Positions 51,144 to 61,406 are shown, counted from the first letter of the stretch. The stretch: DNA of 64,000 nt from Paenibacillus stellifer (GCF_000758685.1 NZ_CP009286.1:2510501-2574500); one strand, 5' to 3'. The notes: generated by a model from the sequence alone, not told the origin. A program made the numbers and translations.

Positions 51144-51704
51144 ATGACTTCAGAGGAAGAGCGGCTTTCGGATAATCGCGGCCTTTCGGGAAATCTGATT
51201 CTGATCGGGATGATGGCAACGGGCAAGTCGGCGATAGGTACGCTGCTGGCGGAAGAGCTGGGGTACGAGATGGTCGATCTTGATGCCGAGATAGTCCGTC
51301 ATGAGGGACGGAGCATACCCGAGATTTTTGCAGAGAACGGAGAAGTGTACTTCCGGACGTCCGAGAGCGACAGGCTTCGCGAGGTTCTGGAGCGGGATCG
51401 TGTGATCGTCGCTACAGGCGGCGGTGCGGTGCTGGCTGCGGCCAATGCCAATCTGATGAAAGAGAAGGGCATTGTGGTGGCGCTCAGCGCGACGGCGGAG
51501 GAGATTATCGCCAGAGTAGCAGGAGACCGGAACAGACCCCTCCTGGCCGGCAATGCGGAAGAGAATGTGAGACGAATCCTGGAGGAACGCAAGGATGCCT
51601 ACAGCTTCGCGCACTGCACGGTGGATACGACGGGACTAACAGAGGATGAAGTATGTCAACGGATTTTAACGCACTACCGCGTTTTAGCTTTTAAGCATGT
51701 GTGA
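51144..51704 (+). CDS. aroK: Shikimate kinase
   Basis: 186 residues. LILIGMMATGKSAIGTLLAE is the P-loop, MVDLDAEIVRHEGRSIPEIF the shikimate-binding DxD region, VIVATGGGAVLAAANANLMK the GGG motif and RNRPLLAG the LID Arg. Fifth step of chorismate synthesis. EPSP synthase, the next pathway step, is encoded 450 bp downstream, but a convergent rhodanese gene intervenes. ATG 51144 after GGTGGTGA is preferred. Confidence 0.93.
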   Translation: MTSEEERLSDNRGLSGNLILIGMMATGKSAIGTLLAEELGYEMVDLDAEIVRHEGRSIPEIFAENGEVYFRTSESDRLREVLERDRVIVATGGGAVLAAANANLMKEKGIVVALSATAEEIIARVAGDRNRPLLAGNAEENVRRILEERKDAYSFAHCTVDTTGLTEDEVCQRILTHYRVLAFKHV

Positions 51705-51715
51705 ATCTGTGCTGC

Positions 51716-52027
51716 TCAAGCTTCGCCAAGCTCGTTCCAGTCAATCATACCGCCGCTGAGGTTGACGACGCCCTTGTGCCCTTGCGCTTCAAGGTACTGG
51801 CAGACCCGCTGGCTGCGGGAACCCGAGCGGCAGATGAAGATCACTTCGTCCTCCTCCGGAATATCGGACATGCGGTATGGAATTTCACCCATGGGAATGT
51901 GAAGGGCTCCGGGAATCATGCCGAGAGCGACTTCTTCATCCTCTCTGACATCGATCAGAATCAAATCTTCACCGGCCTGGATGCGCTGCTGCAGCTCCTC
52001 CGCCGAAATTTGCGGAATTTCACTCAT
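51716..52027 (-). CDS. Rhodanese-like domain protein
   Basis: 103 residues, single domain. LILIDVREDEEVALGMIPGA and VIFICRSGSRSQRVCQYLEA contain the active-site loop CRSGSRS with its persulfide Cys, then VVNLSGGMIDWNE. Likely a sulfur carrier or sulfurtransferase in the cytosol. Converges on aroK; a start with AAAGAGGT upstream. Confidence 0.9.
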   Translation of the reverse strand: MSEIPQISAEELQQRIQAGEDLILIDVREDEEVALGMIPGALHIPMGEIPYRMSDIPEEDEVIFICRSGSRSQRVCQYLEAQGHKGVVNLSGGMIDWNELGEA

Positions 52028-52148
52028 TGTTATGACCTCTTTCCTTGACAGATTGGAAATGAGTTAATAATACCATACAAGCGGAACAGCCTGTCAAACA
52101 GAGCAGGATGAACATCCGCTTAAGTAAATGATAGAGGAGACAATAATC

Positions 52149-53441
52149 ATGGACGTTATCGTTAGGCCAACACCGGTGTTGAACGGGGAAATCGGCGCCT
52201 TGTCCTCCAAGAACTATACGACCCGCTACCTGCTGGTAGCCGCCCTGTCCGAAGGCACCAGCACGATCTACCATCCCGCCCACAGCGAGGACAGTGATGC
52301 GATTCGCCGCTGCATCGCGGATCTTGGTGCGGAGCTTACCGAGGACGATGAGAAGATTGTCATCAAGGGTTTTGGCAGACGGCCGAAGGATATCAAGGAA
52401 CTGAATGTAGGCAACGCGGGAGCGGTTCTGCGCTTTCTGATGGCGATCGCGACTTTCTGTCCGGAGGTAACATTCGTCAATACATATCCCGATTCTCTAG
52501 GCAAGCGTCCCCATGACGATCTCATTGACGCGCTCGGTCAGCTCGGCGTGGAGGTTCAGCATAACGAGGGCCGTCTGCCGATTACGATCCGGGGTGGACA
52601 TCCGAAGGGCGGACGCATTACCGTCTCGGGTTCGGTCAGCTCCCAGTATTTGAGTGCGCTGCTGTTCCTGACGCCGCTGCTTGAAGAAGACAGCGAGATC
52701 ATCGTGTTGAACGATCTTAAATCGAAGGTGGTCGTAGGCCAGACGCTGGAGGTGCTGGAGCAGGCGGGAATTACGATTCATGCTGCGGACGATTACATGT
52801 CGTTCAAGGTGCCGGGAAGACAGTCCTATGAAGCGAAGACCTATACGGTACAAGGCGATTACCCGGGCTCGGCGGCCGTTCTCGCCGCTGCGGCGGTGAC
52901 CGAATCCGACGTCAAGATTCACCGGCTTGCCGAGAAGAGCCGCCAGGGGGAACGCGCCATAATCGATGTGCTGCGGATGATGGAAGTGCCGCTTACGCAC
53001 GAGAACGGCACGGTTCACGTCAAAGGCAACAAGAAGCTGAAAGCTGTCAGTTTCGACGGAGACGCGGCAACCGATGCGGTGCTGGCCATGGTTGCGGCGG
53101 CTGTCTTTGCAGAAGGCACATCGCGCTTCTACAATGTCGAGAATTTGCGCTATAAGGAATGCGACCGCATTACGGATTATCTGGCCGAGCTTGCCAAAGC
53201 GGGCGCGAGAGTGGAAGAGAAGCGCGACGAGATCATCGTGCACGGCCTTCCGGAAGGCGTACGGGGAGGCGTGACGATCAACGCCCATTATGACCACCGT
53301 GTAATCATGGCGCTTACTGTAGTCGGTCTCCGCGCCGCAGAGCCGCTGCTGATCAAGGATGCGCATCATGTCGCCAAATCATATCCGCAGTATTTCGACC
53401 ATTTACGTGCGCTCGGTGCCGATGTAGAATGGGTAAAATAG
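52149..53441 (+). CDS. aroA: EPSP synthase (3-phosphoshikimate 1-carboxyvinyltransferase), divergent
   Basis: 430 residues from an ATG with GAGGAG upstream. Catalytic landmarks are kept: SSKNYTTR (Lys21, Arg26), SGSVSSQYLSALL, ATDAVLAM with its Asp, NLRYKECDRI and DHRVIMAL. The phosphoenolpyruvate loop reads GNAGAVLRF where most enzymes have GNAGTAMRP: Ala92 and Phe96 replace the Thr and Pro (positions 97 and 101 of the E. coli enzyme). It probably performs the sixth shikimate step; a paralogue elsewhere is possible. Confidence 0.88.
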   Translation: MDVIVRPTPVLNGEIGALSSKNYTTRYLLVAALSEGTSTIYHPAHSEDSDAIRRCIADLGAELTEDDEKIVIKGFGRRPKDIKELNVGNAGAVLRFLMAIATFCPEVTFVNTYPDSLGKRPHDDLIDALGQLGVEVQHNEGRLPITIRGGHPKGGRITVSGSVSSQYLSALLFLTPLLEEDSEIIVLNDLKSKVVVGQTLEVLEQAGITIHAADDYMSFKVPGRQSYEAKTYTVQGDYPGSAAVLAAAAVTESDVKIHRLAEKSRQGERAIIDVLRMMEVPLTHENGTVHVKGNKKLKAVSFDGDAATDAVLAMVAAAVFAEGTSRFYNVENLRYKECDRITDYLAELAKAGARVEEKRDEIIVHGLPEGVRGGVTINAHYDHRVIMALTVVGLRAAEPLLIKDAHHVAKSYPQYFDHLRALGADVEWVK

Positions 53442-53492
53442 TGACGCACCAGCCGATAAACGGCGACAGAAATATTAAGGAGTGATTTGAAA

Positions 53493-53933
53493 ATGGCATT
53501 CGAGAATCCGACCCGTGAAGAAATCGGCGATATCCTGGCTTCAGCAGGCAACATCGCCGTTGTGGGCCTGTCAGACAAATCCGACCGCACCTCTTACATG
53601 GTCGCTTATGCCATGCAGCTGAAGGGGTACCGGATTATCCCGGTTAACCCGCTTGTGGACGACGATATTCTTGGCGAGAAGTGCTACCACTCGCTGGCCG
53701 AGATACCAGAGCCGGTCGACATCGTGGATGTATTCCGCCGGAGCGAATTCTGCCCCGAGGTGGCGCGTGAGGCGGCTGCCATCGGCGCTAAGGTGCTGTG
53801 GCTGCAGCAGGGTGTTATCAGTCAGGAGGCGGCCGAAATCGCCCAGGAGGCCGGAATGACGGTTATTATGGACCGCTGCATCAAGGTCGAGGAAGCCATT
53901 ACGATGCGGGACCGTACCCGGAGCCCGAAATAA
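53493..53933 (+). CDS. CoA-binding-domain protein (YccU-like)
   Basis: 146 residues. NIAVVGLSDKSDRTSYMVAY, LKGYRIIPVNPLVDDDILGE, IVDVFRRSEFCPEVAREAAA and LWLQQGVISQEAAEIAQEAG match the single-domain CoA-binding family related to succinyl-CoA synthetase alpha. Biological role unknown. ATG 53493 follows AAGGAG. Own terminator. Confidence 0.88.
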   Translation: MAFENPTREEIGDILASAGNIAVVGLSDKSDRTSYMVAYAMQLKGYRIIPVNPLVDDDILGEKCYHSLAEIPEPVDIVDVFRRSEFCPEVAREAAAIGAKVLWLQQGVISQEAAEIAQEAGMTVIMDRCIKVEEAITMRDRTRSPK

Positions 53934-53969
53934 TAGCCGATTTCTTGAGAAGAGATAAGGCAATGGCTA

Positions 53970-54003
53970 GAAACGTCCTGCCGGGATGGCAGGACGTTTC
54001 TTC
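53970..54003 (+). terminator. Terminator after the CoA-binding gene
   Basis: GAAACGTCCTGCC/GGCAGGACGTTTC, 13-bp perfect stem, five-base loop, then TTCTT. Confidence 0.8.
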
Positions 54004-54141
54004 TTGTCCGCCGGGCGACGCTGCAAGGATGGATGCAAGGGGCGTTACATAAGACTGACAGCTGCGGGACATGGCGGGAGCAACCCGGGAGCCTGTATGC
54101 CCTGCCTTAGTGCCTCTGTGACAAGACTCCTTCCAATTGCT

Positions 54142-54170
54142 TTGACAAAACGGACAGCAGGCCGTACCAT
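54142..54170 (+). promoter_or_regulatory. Candidate promoter of the PTS operon
   Basis: TTGACA, 17 bases, TACCAT, 30 bases upstream of the EIICBA start. No antiterminator (RAT)-type hairpin is visible in the short leader. Confidence 0.4.
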
Positions 54171-54199
54171 TCAATATAGTATGAAAGGAGAGATAAGTC

Positions 54200-56083
54200 T
54201 TGAACTGGCTTGGATCACTGCAGCAGCTGGGCAGAGCCATAATGCTCCCTACCATGGTGCTCCCGGCGGCCGCCATCCTGCTAAGCCTGGGAAGCCTCCC
54301 CTGGTCCTCTTGGGGTATGGCGCCGGTTGCGGAAGTGGCGACTTATGCGGGACAGGGAATCTTTTTTTACATGCCCTATCTGTTCGCGGTAGGTGTGGCA
54401 TGGGGCCTGTCCAATCAGGCCGGGCCCGCAGGTCTTGCGGCGCTGGCCGGAATGTTCACCTATGACCGGATTGTGATGAAGCTGGGCGACGGATCTCTCC
54501 AGCCAGCCACATTAATCGGCGTTCTGCTCGGGATAGTCGCGGGTATAGCGCATAACCGGTTTAAGCATATCAAGCTTCCCGAGGCGATCCAGTTTTTTGG
54601 AGGATCGCGTTTTGTGCTGCTGTTCATGGGCCTCTTCTCCGCGGTCTTCGCGAGCGTCATGCTCGGCATCTCGCCGCATATCCAGAGCGGACTCGACAGC
54701 CTGCTGAGCCTCGTGGATACGACTGGGGGCTTCGGCCTCTTTCTGTATGGGGTGCTGAACCGGGTGCTGACCGCCTTCGGGCTGCATCATATTTTGAACA
54801 ATGTGTTCTGGTTTCAATTGGGAAGCTATAAGACACCAGACGGCTCCATCATTCAGGGCGATTTGCCCCGGTTCTTTGCCGGAGATCCGACGGCTGGGAG
54901 CTTCATGGCCGGGCTGTTCCCGATCATGATGTTCGCTCTTCCCGCGATCGCTTTCGCCATTATTCATGAGGCGCGTGAGGATCTGAAGCCACAGGTCAAA
55001 AAAACGTTCATGAGGGCGGCTCTAGTCTGCTTCCTGACCGGCGTGTCGGAGCAGATCGAGTTCGCTTTTCTGTTCGCTTCGCCCTACTTGTTCGCCGTGC
55101 ATACCGTGATGGCGGGTCTGGCTATGACGCTGACTTACGAGCTCGGCATTTACCACGGCTTCTCCTATTCGGCCGGCTTTATCGACTTCATTCTGAACCT
55201 TCATCTGGCCCGGCGCGCCTGGCTGCTGATACCGATCGGCATCGTTTACGGCATAGTCTACTACAATCTCTTCCGGTGGGCTATCCGCCGGTTCCAAATT
55301 CCGACGCCGGGGCGCGAGGAAGGATCAGAGCTTGGAGACTGGGCGGGGAACATTCCTTACCAGGCCCCTCTGATCCTCCAGGCCCTCGGAGGCAAGGAGA
55401 ACATCGTGCAGGTGCAGGCGTGCATCACTCGCCTGAGACTAACCGTCAGAAACGACCGCGAAGTGGACACCGGCGCGCTCAAAAGCCTGGGCTCGGCCGG
55501 CATTATCAAGCTTGGCGGCGGCAATGTGCAGGTAGTCTTCGGCACCTATTCCGAGCTGATCCGGGAAGAGATCGACAAGCTCATGCTGCGCGATCTGCCG
55601 CAGGTGCTGTTCAGTGCGCCCATGCAGGGGCGGATGCTGCCCATCGAAGAAGTGCCGGATCATATTTTTGCCCAGAAGCTGGTTGGTGACGGCGTTGCGT
55701 TCATTCCGGAGAAAGGCGAGCTTGTCTCCCCTGTATTCGGCAAGGTCATGCATATTTATCCGACGATGCATGCCATCGGCATCTCCACGCCCGAAGGTCT
55801 TGAGGTTCTGATGCACATCGGTATCGATACCTCGCAATTGAAAGGCCCCTTCGAAGCGGAGGTCAAGGAGGGGGACGGCGTTGAGCCTGGTCAGCTTCTG
55901 ATCCGGTTCGACCTGGAGTATCTGAAAGAGCATGCGGCCTCGCTGGCAACTCCGATGGTCATAACGAATCCCGAGCGGGTCAAATCCTGGAGCTACGCTC
56001 CGTTCAAGTCGGTCAAAAAAGGACAGTCGTCGGTCATGTCCGTCGTGCTGCATGAAAGCAATGTTGGGGGAGTGGAATCATGA
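54200..56083 (+). CDS. PTS EIICBA permease, glucose/N-acetylglucosamine family
   Basis: 627 residues from a TTG with AAAGGAGAG upstream. EIIC covers about 1-360 with ten or so hydrophobic segments ([35 protein letters not shown]). EIIB follows at about 390-465 with phospho-Cys in [16 protein letters not shown] fills the C-terminus, phospho-His in [10 protein letters not shown] near residue 540. It imports and phosphorylates a hexose, probably glucose or N-acetylglucosamine. It overlaps the enzyme I gene by four bases, giving a nearly complete private phosphorelay that lacks only HPr. Confidence 0.92.
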   Translation: MNWLGSLQQLGRAIMLPTMVLPAAAILLSLGSLPWSSWGMAPVAEVATYAGQGIFFYMPYLFAVGVAWGLSNQAGPAGLAALAGMFTYDRIVMKLGDGSLQPATLIGVLLGIVAGIAHNRFKHIKLPEAIQFFGGSRFVLLFMGLFSAVFASVMLGISPHIQSGLDSLLSLVDTTGGFGLFLYGVLNRVLTAFGLHHILNNVFWFQLGSYKTPDGSIIQGDLPRFFAGDPTAGSFMAGLFPIMMFALPAIAFAIIHEAREDLKPQVKKTFMRAALVCFLTGVSEQIEFAFLFASPYLFAVHTVMAGLAMTLTYELGIYHGFSYSAGFIDFILNLHLARRAWLLIPIGIVYGIVYYNLFRWAIRRFQIPTPGREEGSELGDWAGNIPYQAPLILQALGGKENIVQVQACITRLRLTVRNDREVDTGALKSLGSAGIIKLGGGNVQVVFGTYSELIREEIDKLMLRDLPQVLFSAPMQGRMLPIEEVPDHIFAQKLVGDGVAFIPEKGELVSPVFGKVMHIYPTMHAIGISTPEGLEVLMHIGIDTSQLKGPFEAEVKEGDGVEPGQLLIRFDLEYLKEHAASLATPMVITNPERVKSWSYAPFKSVKKGQSSVMSVVLHESNVGGVES

Positions 56084-57843
56084 TACAAGGTATAGGCGCC
56101 TCAGCGGGTGTGGCCATCGGAAAGGCCTTCGTTCTGCCGAACTGGGAATGGAGCATGCCGGAGACGCAGGTCAATCCGGTAGATCTGGCAAAAGAATTCG
56201 AGCGTTTATATGAAGGCATCAAGACCTCCAAAGATGAGATCGAGTACATTAAGCGCGAATTCCGTGAGGTGGTTGGCCCCGAGGAGTCGAGTATTTTTGA
56301 CGCCCATCTGGCGATACTGGACGATCCGGTGTTCATGAGCGAGATCCGCGGCATTATTGAGCGGCAGTACAAGGCGGCGGAGGTGGCCGTCAAGGAAGCT
56401 ATCGATCACTTTGTCGCGATGTTCGACCTCCTTGACGACGAATACATGAAGGAACGGGCGGTCGATATCAAGGATGTCGGCAACCGTCTGCTGAAGCATC
56501 TGCTCGGAGCGCCCGAGGTTACGCTGCCCTCCGACACGCAGCCGTATATTTTGGTCGCCAAGGAGCTGTCGCCTTCCCAGCTTGCCCATCTGAATCCGGC
56601 CTACGTGCTCGGGATTGTCACCATGATGGGCGGCAAAACATCGCATTCCTCCATCATGGCCCGCGCTCTCGGGATTCCGCTCATAGCGGGACTTGAGAAC
56701 AAGCTTCAGACTCCGGTTCAGACGGGTGATTTCCTGATTATCGACGGAGACAACGGCTATCTCATCATCAGTCCGGATGAAGCAACCGCCGAGCATTACC
56801 GGGTTGTCCGCGACAGACAGCGGGAGAAGCGGGAACAGCTTGAACTGCTGGCTTCGGTGGACGCCATGACCCGGGACGGTGTGAGAATGAGGCTGGCGGG
56901 CAATATCAGCTCCGTGAAGGAGCTGGATATGGCGCTCAAGTACGGAGCCGAAGGCGTCGGTCTCTTCCGGACGGAATTTCTGTACATGGACCGGCAGAGC
57001 TTCCCTACGGAGGATGAACAGTATGAGGTCTACAGGCTTGTTGCGGAAAAGGTAGGAGAGCATCCTGTCGTCATCCGGACGCTGGATATCGGCGGTGACA
57101 AGCACCTGGATTACTTCCAGCTGCCGGAGGAGCAAAATCCGTTCCTCGGTTACCGGGCCATTCGGATCTGCCTGGACCGCAAGGACATGTTCCAGACGCA
57201 GCTTGCGGCTATCCTGCGGGCCAGCGCGCACGGCAGCATCAAAATGATGCTGCCCATGATCTCCTCGGTCGAGGAGGTCAGAGAGGCCAAAGCGGTGCTT
57301 CAGGAAGTGAAAAAAGATCTTGACCAACGCGGCATTCCTTATAACCGGGACATGCAAGTTGGCATCATGATCGAGGTTCCCGCAGCGGTTATGATCGCCG
57401 ATCTGCTGGCGGAGGAGGTCGACTTCTTCAGCATCGGCACGAATGATCTCGTGCAGTACGTGCTGGCGGTCGACCGGATGAACGAGCAGATCGCCCATAT
57501 GTATCATCCGTATCATCCGGCTGTGTTGCGGATGATACGGATGACGGTCGAAGCCGCACATGCGGCGGGCATTGGCGTCAGCGTCTGCGGGGAGCTGGCC
57601 GGCGATGAGCGGTCGCTTCCGATTTGGCTGGAGCTCGGCGTCAGCGACCTCAGCATGTCGCCTCAGGCGCTGCTGCGCATGAAGCACCGGACGCTTAATA
57701 CCGAGGCTGCCAAGGCAAGAGAGGTCGCGCGGCTCTGCTTCACTAGCCGTGAAAGCGGGGAGAACGAGCAGCGGCTTACTCACTTCCTCGAGCAAGCTGT
57801 TATGGAGAAAGTATTCAAGCAGGATGGAGTAGAACCGGCTTAA
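56080..57843 (+). CDS. ptsI: PTS enzyme I (phosphoenolpyruvate-protein phosphotransferase)
   Basis: 587 residues. [17 protein letters not shown] at the N-terminus, [17 protein letters not shown] with phospho-His189, [27 protein letters not shown] and the PEP-binding [19 protein letters not shown] with SVCGELAG. It transfers phosphate from PEP to HPr. No HPr gene is in the operon. It could be the sole enzyme I or a second copy. Confidence 0.93.
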   Translation: MIQGIGASAGVAIGKAFVLPNWEWSMPETQVNPVDLAKEFERLYEGIKTSKDEIEYIKREFREVVGPEESSIFDAHLAILDDPVFMSEIRGIIERQYKAAEVAVKEAIDHFVAMFDLLDDEYMKERAVDIKDVGNRLLKHLLGAPEVTLPSDTQPYILVAKELSPSQLAHLNPAYVLGIVTMMGGKTSHSSIMARALGIPLIAGLENKLQTPVQTGDFLIIDGDNGYLIISPDEATAEHYRVVRDRQREKREQLELLASVDAMTRDGVRMRLAGNISSVKELDMALKYGAEGVGLFRTEFLYMDRQSFPTEDEQYEVYRLVAEKVGEHPVVIRTLDIGGDKHLDYFQLPEEQNPFLGYRAIRICLDRKDMFQTQLAAILRASAHGSIKMMLPMISSVEEVREAKAVLQEVKKDLDQRGIPYNRDMQVGIMIEVPAAVMIADLLAEEVDFFSIGTNDLVQYVLAVDRMNEQIAHMYHPYHPAVLRMIRMTVEAAHAAGIGVSVCGELAGDERSLPIWLELGVSDLSMSPQALLRMKHRTLNTEAAKAREVARLCFTSRESGENEQRLTHFLEQAVMEKVFKQDGVEPA

Positions 57844-57928
57844 GCTGGGTTCCTGCCTCGCTGAGCAGGCTTGGACAGGCTGTATCGTTTTTATGACATC
57901 ATCAATCATATCTCATCCGAAGAGAAGG

Positions 57929-57952
57929 CCGCTCATGCTGGAGCGGTCTTTT
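57929..57952 (+). terminator. Terminator of the PTS operon
   Basis: CCGCTC/GAGCGG stem followed by TCTTTT. Confidence 0.6.
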
Positions 57953-58074
57953 CTGGTATAGAGCGGAAATTTCAGCATTGATCCAAAAAAGTAAAACCGT
58001 TTGGAGCTCCAGGAAGTCATAACGGATGTAAGGCTCGGTAGAGCCTGCCATCCGGATATAGAGGGGGGAGGAGG

Positions 58075-58614
58075 ATGGGACTGGATATGAACTTTGAACA
58101 GAGGGACCTCGCCACAGCCGATGACGATACAGAGGAAGAGCGATTCTTTCGGCAGGTTGCAGAGCAGAAACGGATATTGTACGGAATTGCTTACAGCTAT
58201 CTCCGTAACGAGGCCGATGCGCTCGAAATGCTGCAGGAGGCTACCTGCAGAGCATGGATTAAACGCGGCAGCCTGAAGGATAGCGGCCGGTTCGCTCCTT
58301 GGATCATCCGCATTCTCATTAACTGCTGCAACGATGAACTGAAGCGCCGAAGCCGCATAGTGCCGTCCGGGCAAGAGGTTGAAGATTCGGGCTCCACCGT
58401 CATGACCAGTGACCGGAAGCTGGATATGGAGCGGGCACTGGACGCCGTCAAGCCCAAATACCGTCAGGTGCTTGTCCTGAAATATTATCGGGACTTAACG
58501 ATTCCGGAAATCGCGGAAATTCTGGACAGACCGGAGGGAACGGTCAAAACCTGGATGAACAAAGGGTTGAAGCAGTTAAGGGAGCATATGAGAAGAAAGG
58601 GGGAGTACAGATGA
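58075..58614 (+). CDS. ECF-type RNA polymerase sigma factor
   Basis: 179 residues. Region 2 reads YGIAYSYLRNEADALEMLQE, with AWIKRGSLKDSGRFAPWIIR; region 4 reads YRQVLVLKYYRDLTIPEIAE then EGTVKTWMNKGLKQLREHM. No region 3. A long acidic N-terminus of about 30 residues is extra. It overlaps the next gene by four bases, whose product should be its membrane-bound regulator. Confidence 0.9.
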   Translation: MGLDMNFEQRDLATADDDTEEERFFRQVAEQKRILYGIAYSYLRNEADALEMLQEATCRAWIKRGSLKDSGRFAPWIIRILINCCNDELKRRSRIVPSGQEVEDSGSTVMTSDRKLDMERALDAVKPKYRQVLVLKYYRDLTIPEIAEILDRPEGTVKTWMNKGLKQLREHMRRKGEYR

Positions 58615-60032
58615 CGCCGGAACGCGAGGAAGAGAGGGCGCTTCGGGCCTATTTTACCGAGGTGGAGATCGGGTCTGAGGAACAGGCGGTTCCGGACTGG
58701 AAGCTGGATGAAGCCGTTCGTGCAGGGATTGAGCGGGGAAGACAAAGCAGGCTACCGTCTCTACGATGGCGCGCGGGGATTGCCATAGCAGCTGCTGCTC
58801 TGCTTGTGCTTGTACTGCTCCCATGGCTGACCGGTCTCGTGGACCAGAAGGTACCTGCAAGAAAGCCGCTGATGAACTGGGGAGACCTTGAGCCCTTCCG
58901 GGAGATTCTCAAGAATCAGATTTCACCCAAAACGGCGCTGGATTACGGGGAGGTGTACCGGATTGGCGCTGAGAGCGGGGAGAAGAATGGATACCGGTTC
59001 AAGGTGGATGCCGTCATTGCAGACCAGCGGGGCATGTTCGTTCTGTATACCACAGAGAATCATAATGACCAGAAAGCGCAAATCGCCGGTTTTGTGCTCA
59101 AGGATCAGGGTACAGGCAAGAGCATCTATGCGAGTTATTCGAGTTGGGGAGATATGGAGAGCGGCAAGGGAACGGCTCGACACATCATCCAGGTCACTTG
59201 GGACCGGGCGGTGCAGAAGATTCCGGCAAGTGTGACTGCGACGCTGACGATGACGGAGAACAGCCCGGAGGCTCTGACTTCAAGCAGTATGAAATACCGG
59301 ACCGAGCTTGTGACGAGCTTCCGGCTTGACGGTTCAGGTGCTGTCCAGGAAGGCGAGGACATTCCAATTAACAGCTCGATGGTAATTGGCGGTCAGGAAA
59401 TTTTTCTGTCCAAGGCGTATATCGGCCCGACCGGAATTTACGTCGATTATGATTACAAGGATAGCAACTCCATGAAGATCTTCGGGCTGATCTCGCCTGT
59501 CATTCTTTCTGAGAAGGATGGGGAGGCTACCGAGCTTGCCTCCTGGTTGTCTTACGGTGGGGATATCGTAACCGGAACGATGGTGTTCAGCAACGACAAC
59601 GGAAATGAGCGCGGCCCGCTTACGCTGACCGTAGATGGCATTCAAGCACTGGACAAAGGACGTCTGTCGCTCGTGGTTGATACGGAGAAGAAGGAAATCC
59701 TGAAGGCGCCCGATAGCAAACTCAAGTTCTCGGAGGTCCCTGCCGCGAAGGGACAAATGGTTCTGAGCTATTCGGAGCCGGGCACTTCCGGCGGTAATAA
59801 CCCCTGGTACAGCTTAAGTCTCGACGGTGACTATATGGACGGTAAAGGAGAGAAGCACAAACTGGATAGCTCGCATTCGGAAGTGACGCACCGGGAAGAT
59901 GCAGATGGCCGAACAGCCGATTACTATATCAATTTGGGAGCGCCGTCCGAAGATCTTCCACAGCCTCTGACCTTTACGCTTGACAGTTATCCGAGTCCGG
60001 TTCTGGAGCATAAGTCGCTGCGCATCCGCTAG
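58611..60032 (+). CDS. DUF4179 membrane protein, probable anti-sigma partner
   Basis: 473 residues. A cytosolic N-terminus of about 50 residues, one transmembrane helix (IAIAAAALLVLVLLPWLTGL) and a large extracytoplasmic part with the DUF4179 pattern (YGEVYRIGAESGEKNGYRFK, VDAVIADQRGMFVLYTTENH). Sigma/DUF4179 pairs are common in Paenibacillus and are presumed sigma/anti-sigma systems for envelope signals. The signal is unknown. Confidence 0.82.
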   Translation: MTPEREEERALRAYFTEVEIGSEEQAVPDWKLDEAVRAGIERGRQSRLPSLRWRAGIAIAAAALLVLVLLPWLTGLVDQKVPARKPLMNWGDLEPFREILKNQISPKTALDYGEVYRIGAESGEKNGYRFKVDAVIADQRGMFVLYTTENHNDQKAQIAGFVLKDQGTGKSIYASYSSWGDMESGKGTARHIIQVTWDRAVQKIPASVTATLTMTENSPEALTSSSMKYRTELVTSFRLDGSGAVQEGEDIPINSSMVIGGQEIFLSKAYIGPTGIYVDYDYKDSNSMKIFGLISPVILSEKDGEATELASWLSYGGDIVTGTMVFSNDNGNERGPLTLTVDGIQALDKGRLSLVVDTEKKEILKAPDSKLKFSEVPAAKGQMVLSYSEPGTSGGNNPWYSLSLDGDYMDGKGEKHKLDSSHSEVTHREDADGRTADYYINLGAPSEDLPQPLTFTLDSYPSPVLEHKSLRIR

Positions 60033-60077
60033 ATTTCTTTCCCACTAAATATTTCTGTCTCTATAGCTGCAAAAAGA

Positions 60078-60124
60078 AAACCTCCGCATGTCCGCGTCGA
60101 TATGACGCTTCATAGCGGAGGTTT
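60078..60124 (-). terminator. Terminator of the DJ-1 gene
   Basis: AAACCTCCGC/GCGGAGGTTT stem; on the minus strand followed by TCTTTTT. Confidence 0.75.
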
Positions 60125-60130
60125 CGTCAT

Positions 60131-60658
60131 TTAAGATTCTCCGGCGAGTGTGTCACAGAACGCTTTGCCGTAAGGAGGAAGGTCGGGCGGACGCCGGGCC
60201 GAGATGATATGGCCGTCCGTGACGACCGGCTCGTCCTTCCAGATCGCTCCCGCATTCTCCATATCGTCGCGTATACCCGGCGTGGAGGTCACAGTGACGC
60301 CATCCAGAATTTTGGCGGAAATCAGAACCCAGCCGGCGTGGCAGATTTGCCCGATCGGCTTCTTGGCCTCGTTAAATTCCCGGATCAGCTCCAGCACCTT
60401 GGGGTATCGGCGGATCTTGTCCGGAGCCCAGCCTCCCGGAACAAGGATGCCGTCATAATCGGACGCATTCAGTTCATTCCAGGAGTATTCCGAAACGGCG
60501 GGTACGCCGTATTTACCGACATAGGTTTTATTCTTCTCAAGTCCGGCCAAGTGGACCTCGGCCCCTTCTTCTCTCACCCGGTAGACAGGATACCAGAGCT
60601 CCAGATCCTCAAATTCATCGTCTACCAATGCAATTACTTTTTTACCCGCGAGTCTCAA
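60131..60658 (-). CDS. DJ-1/PfpI family protein
   Basis: 175 residues from the proposed TTG. KVIALVDDEFEDLELWYPVY, DGILVPGGWAPDKIRRYPKV and IGQICHAGWVLISAKIL (nucleophile elbow Cys) are typical of PfpI/YhbO-like proteins acting as general stress chaperones, deglycases or peptidases. The TTG has GGGAG upstream and matches the usual family N-terminus; a GTG 66 bases earlier lacks a site. Confidence 0.85.
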   Translation of the reverse strand: MRLAGKKVIALVDDEFEDLELWYPVYRVREEGAEVHLAGLEKNKTYVGKYGVPAVSEYSWNELNASDYDGILVPGGWAPDKIRRYPKVLELIREFNEAKKPIGQICHAGWVLISAKILDGVTVTSTPGIRDDMENAGAIWKDEPVVTDGHIISARRPPDLPPYGKAFCDTLAGES

Positions 60659-60848
60659 ATCACTAGCAGCTCCCTTCGTAGGCGTTATCCCGGCTATTTT
60701 ATCAAATTTAAAATTTATTGTCACTTAACGTGTGAAAAAGAAATACATATTTGGTAATTAAAACACAAGATGCAAATCGAAAGGATTTATCCAGGCCGCG
60801 GCGAATATAAAAGAATGATTGCGAAAAATCCGTATTGAGGTGCTTGCC

Positions 60849-61295
60849 ATGACTCGAATTGTTCCACTACAACAAACCTGCCGCTGCGGCGGTGAGATGA
60901 TTATACATATGCATACCCTGATCTACAAAGCCCGTGTCAAAATCGAGAAAGTCCCAGTCTTTATGTGTCAATCCTGCTTCTCCTACGAACCGCATCCGGC
61001 GGTCAAAGCCGATCTTGCCGCACTTCTGGCAGAGCTGGGCGAATTTCCCGGAAGAAGACGTATTTCCTTTGCGGAAAGAAATGAGTGGGCGTACGTGCTG
61101 AACTCTACCTTCCAAGGCTATACCGGTGAGGAGCGTGATTTGGAGCCTGCGGTACGCCAGGCGGTTGCGGAGCGGATTGATCTTCTTCTTGATTTACTCC
61201 GCGTTGCATCGGAATTATCGGATAAGAAATGGATGGAGGAGATCGAGAGCAGGCTGCTCGGGCTTGTTCCACACTATAAAACCGGAGTGTATTGA
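60849..61295 (+). CDS. YgiT-type zinc-finger-like protein
   Basis: 148 residues. Two Cys pairs in the first 50 residues (CRCGG and MCQSC) with EKVPVFMCQSCFSYEPHPAV resemble YgiT-type zinc fingers of antitoxin-like proteins, but no toxin gene is adjacent. The C-terminal half is helical (AVAERIDLLLDLLRVASELS). ATG 60849 follows GAGGTG. Function unknown. Confidence 0.6.
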   Translation: MTRIVPLQQTCRCGGEMIIHMHTLIYKARVKIEKVPVFMCQSCFSYEPHPAVKADLAALLAELGEFPGRRRISFAERNEWAYVLNSTFQGYTGEERDLEPAVRQAVAERIDLLLDLLRVASELSDKKWMEEIESRLLGLVPHYKTGVY

Positions 61296-61406
61296 AATTT
61301 TTTTCTGTAACTCAATGAAAAACTTTCAGAAATGTTGGATTTTTTCGTCGTTTTTTGATACCATAAAGAAAGAGGTTACATTTCTCGCACAAGGGGATGG
61401 AAACTT

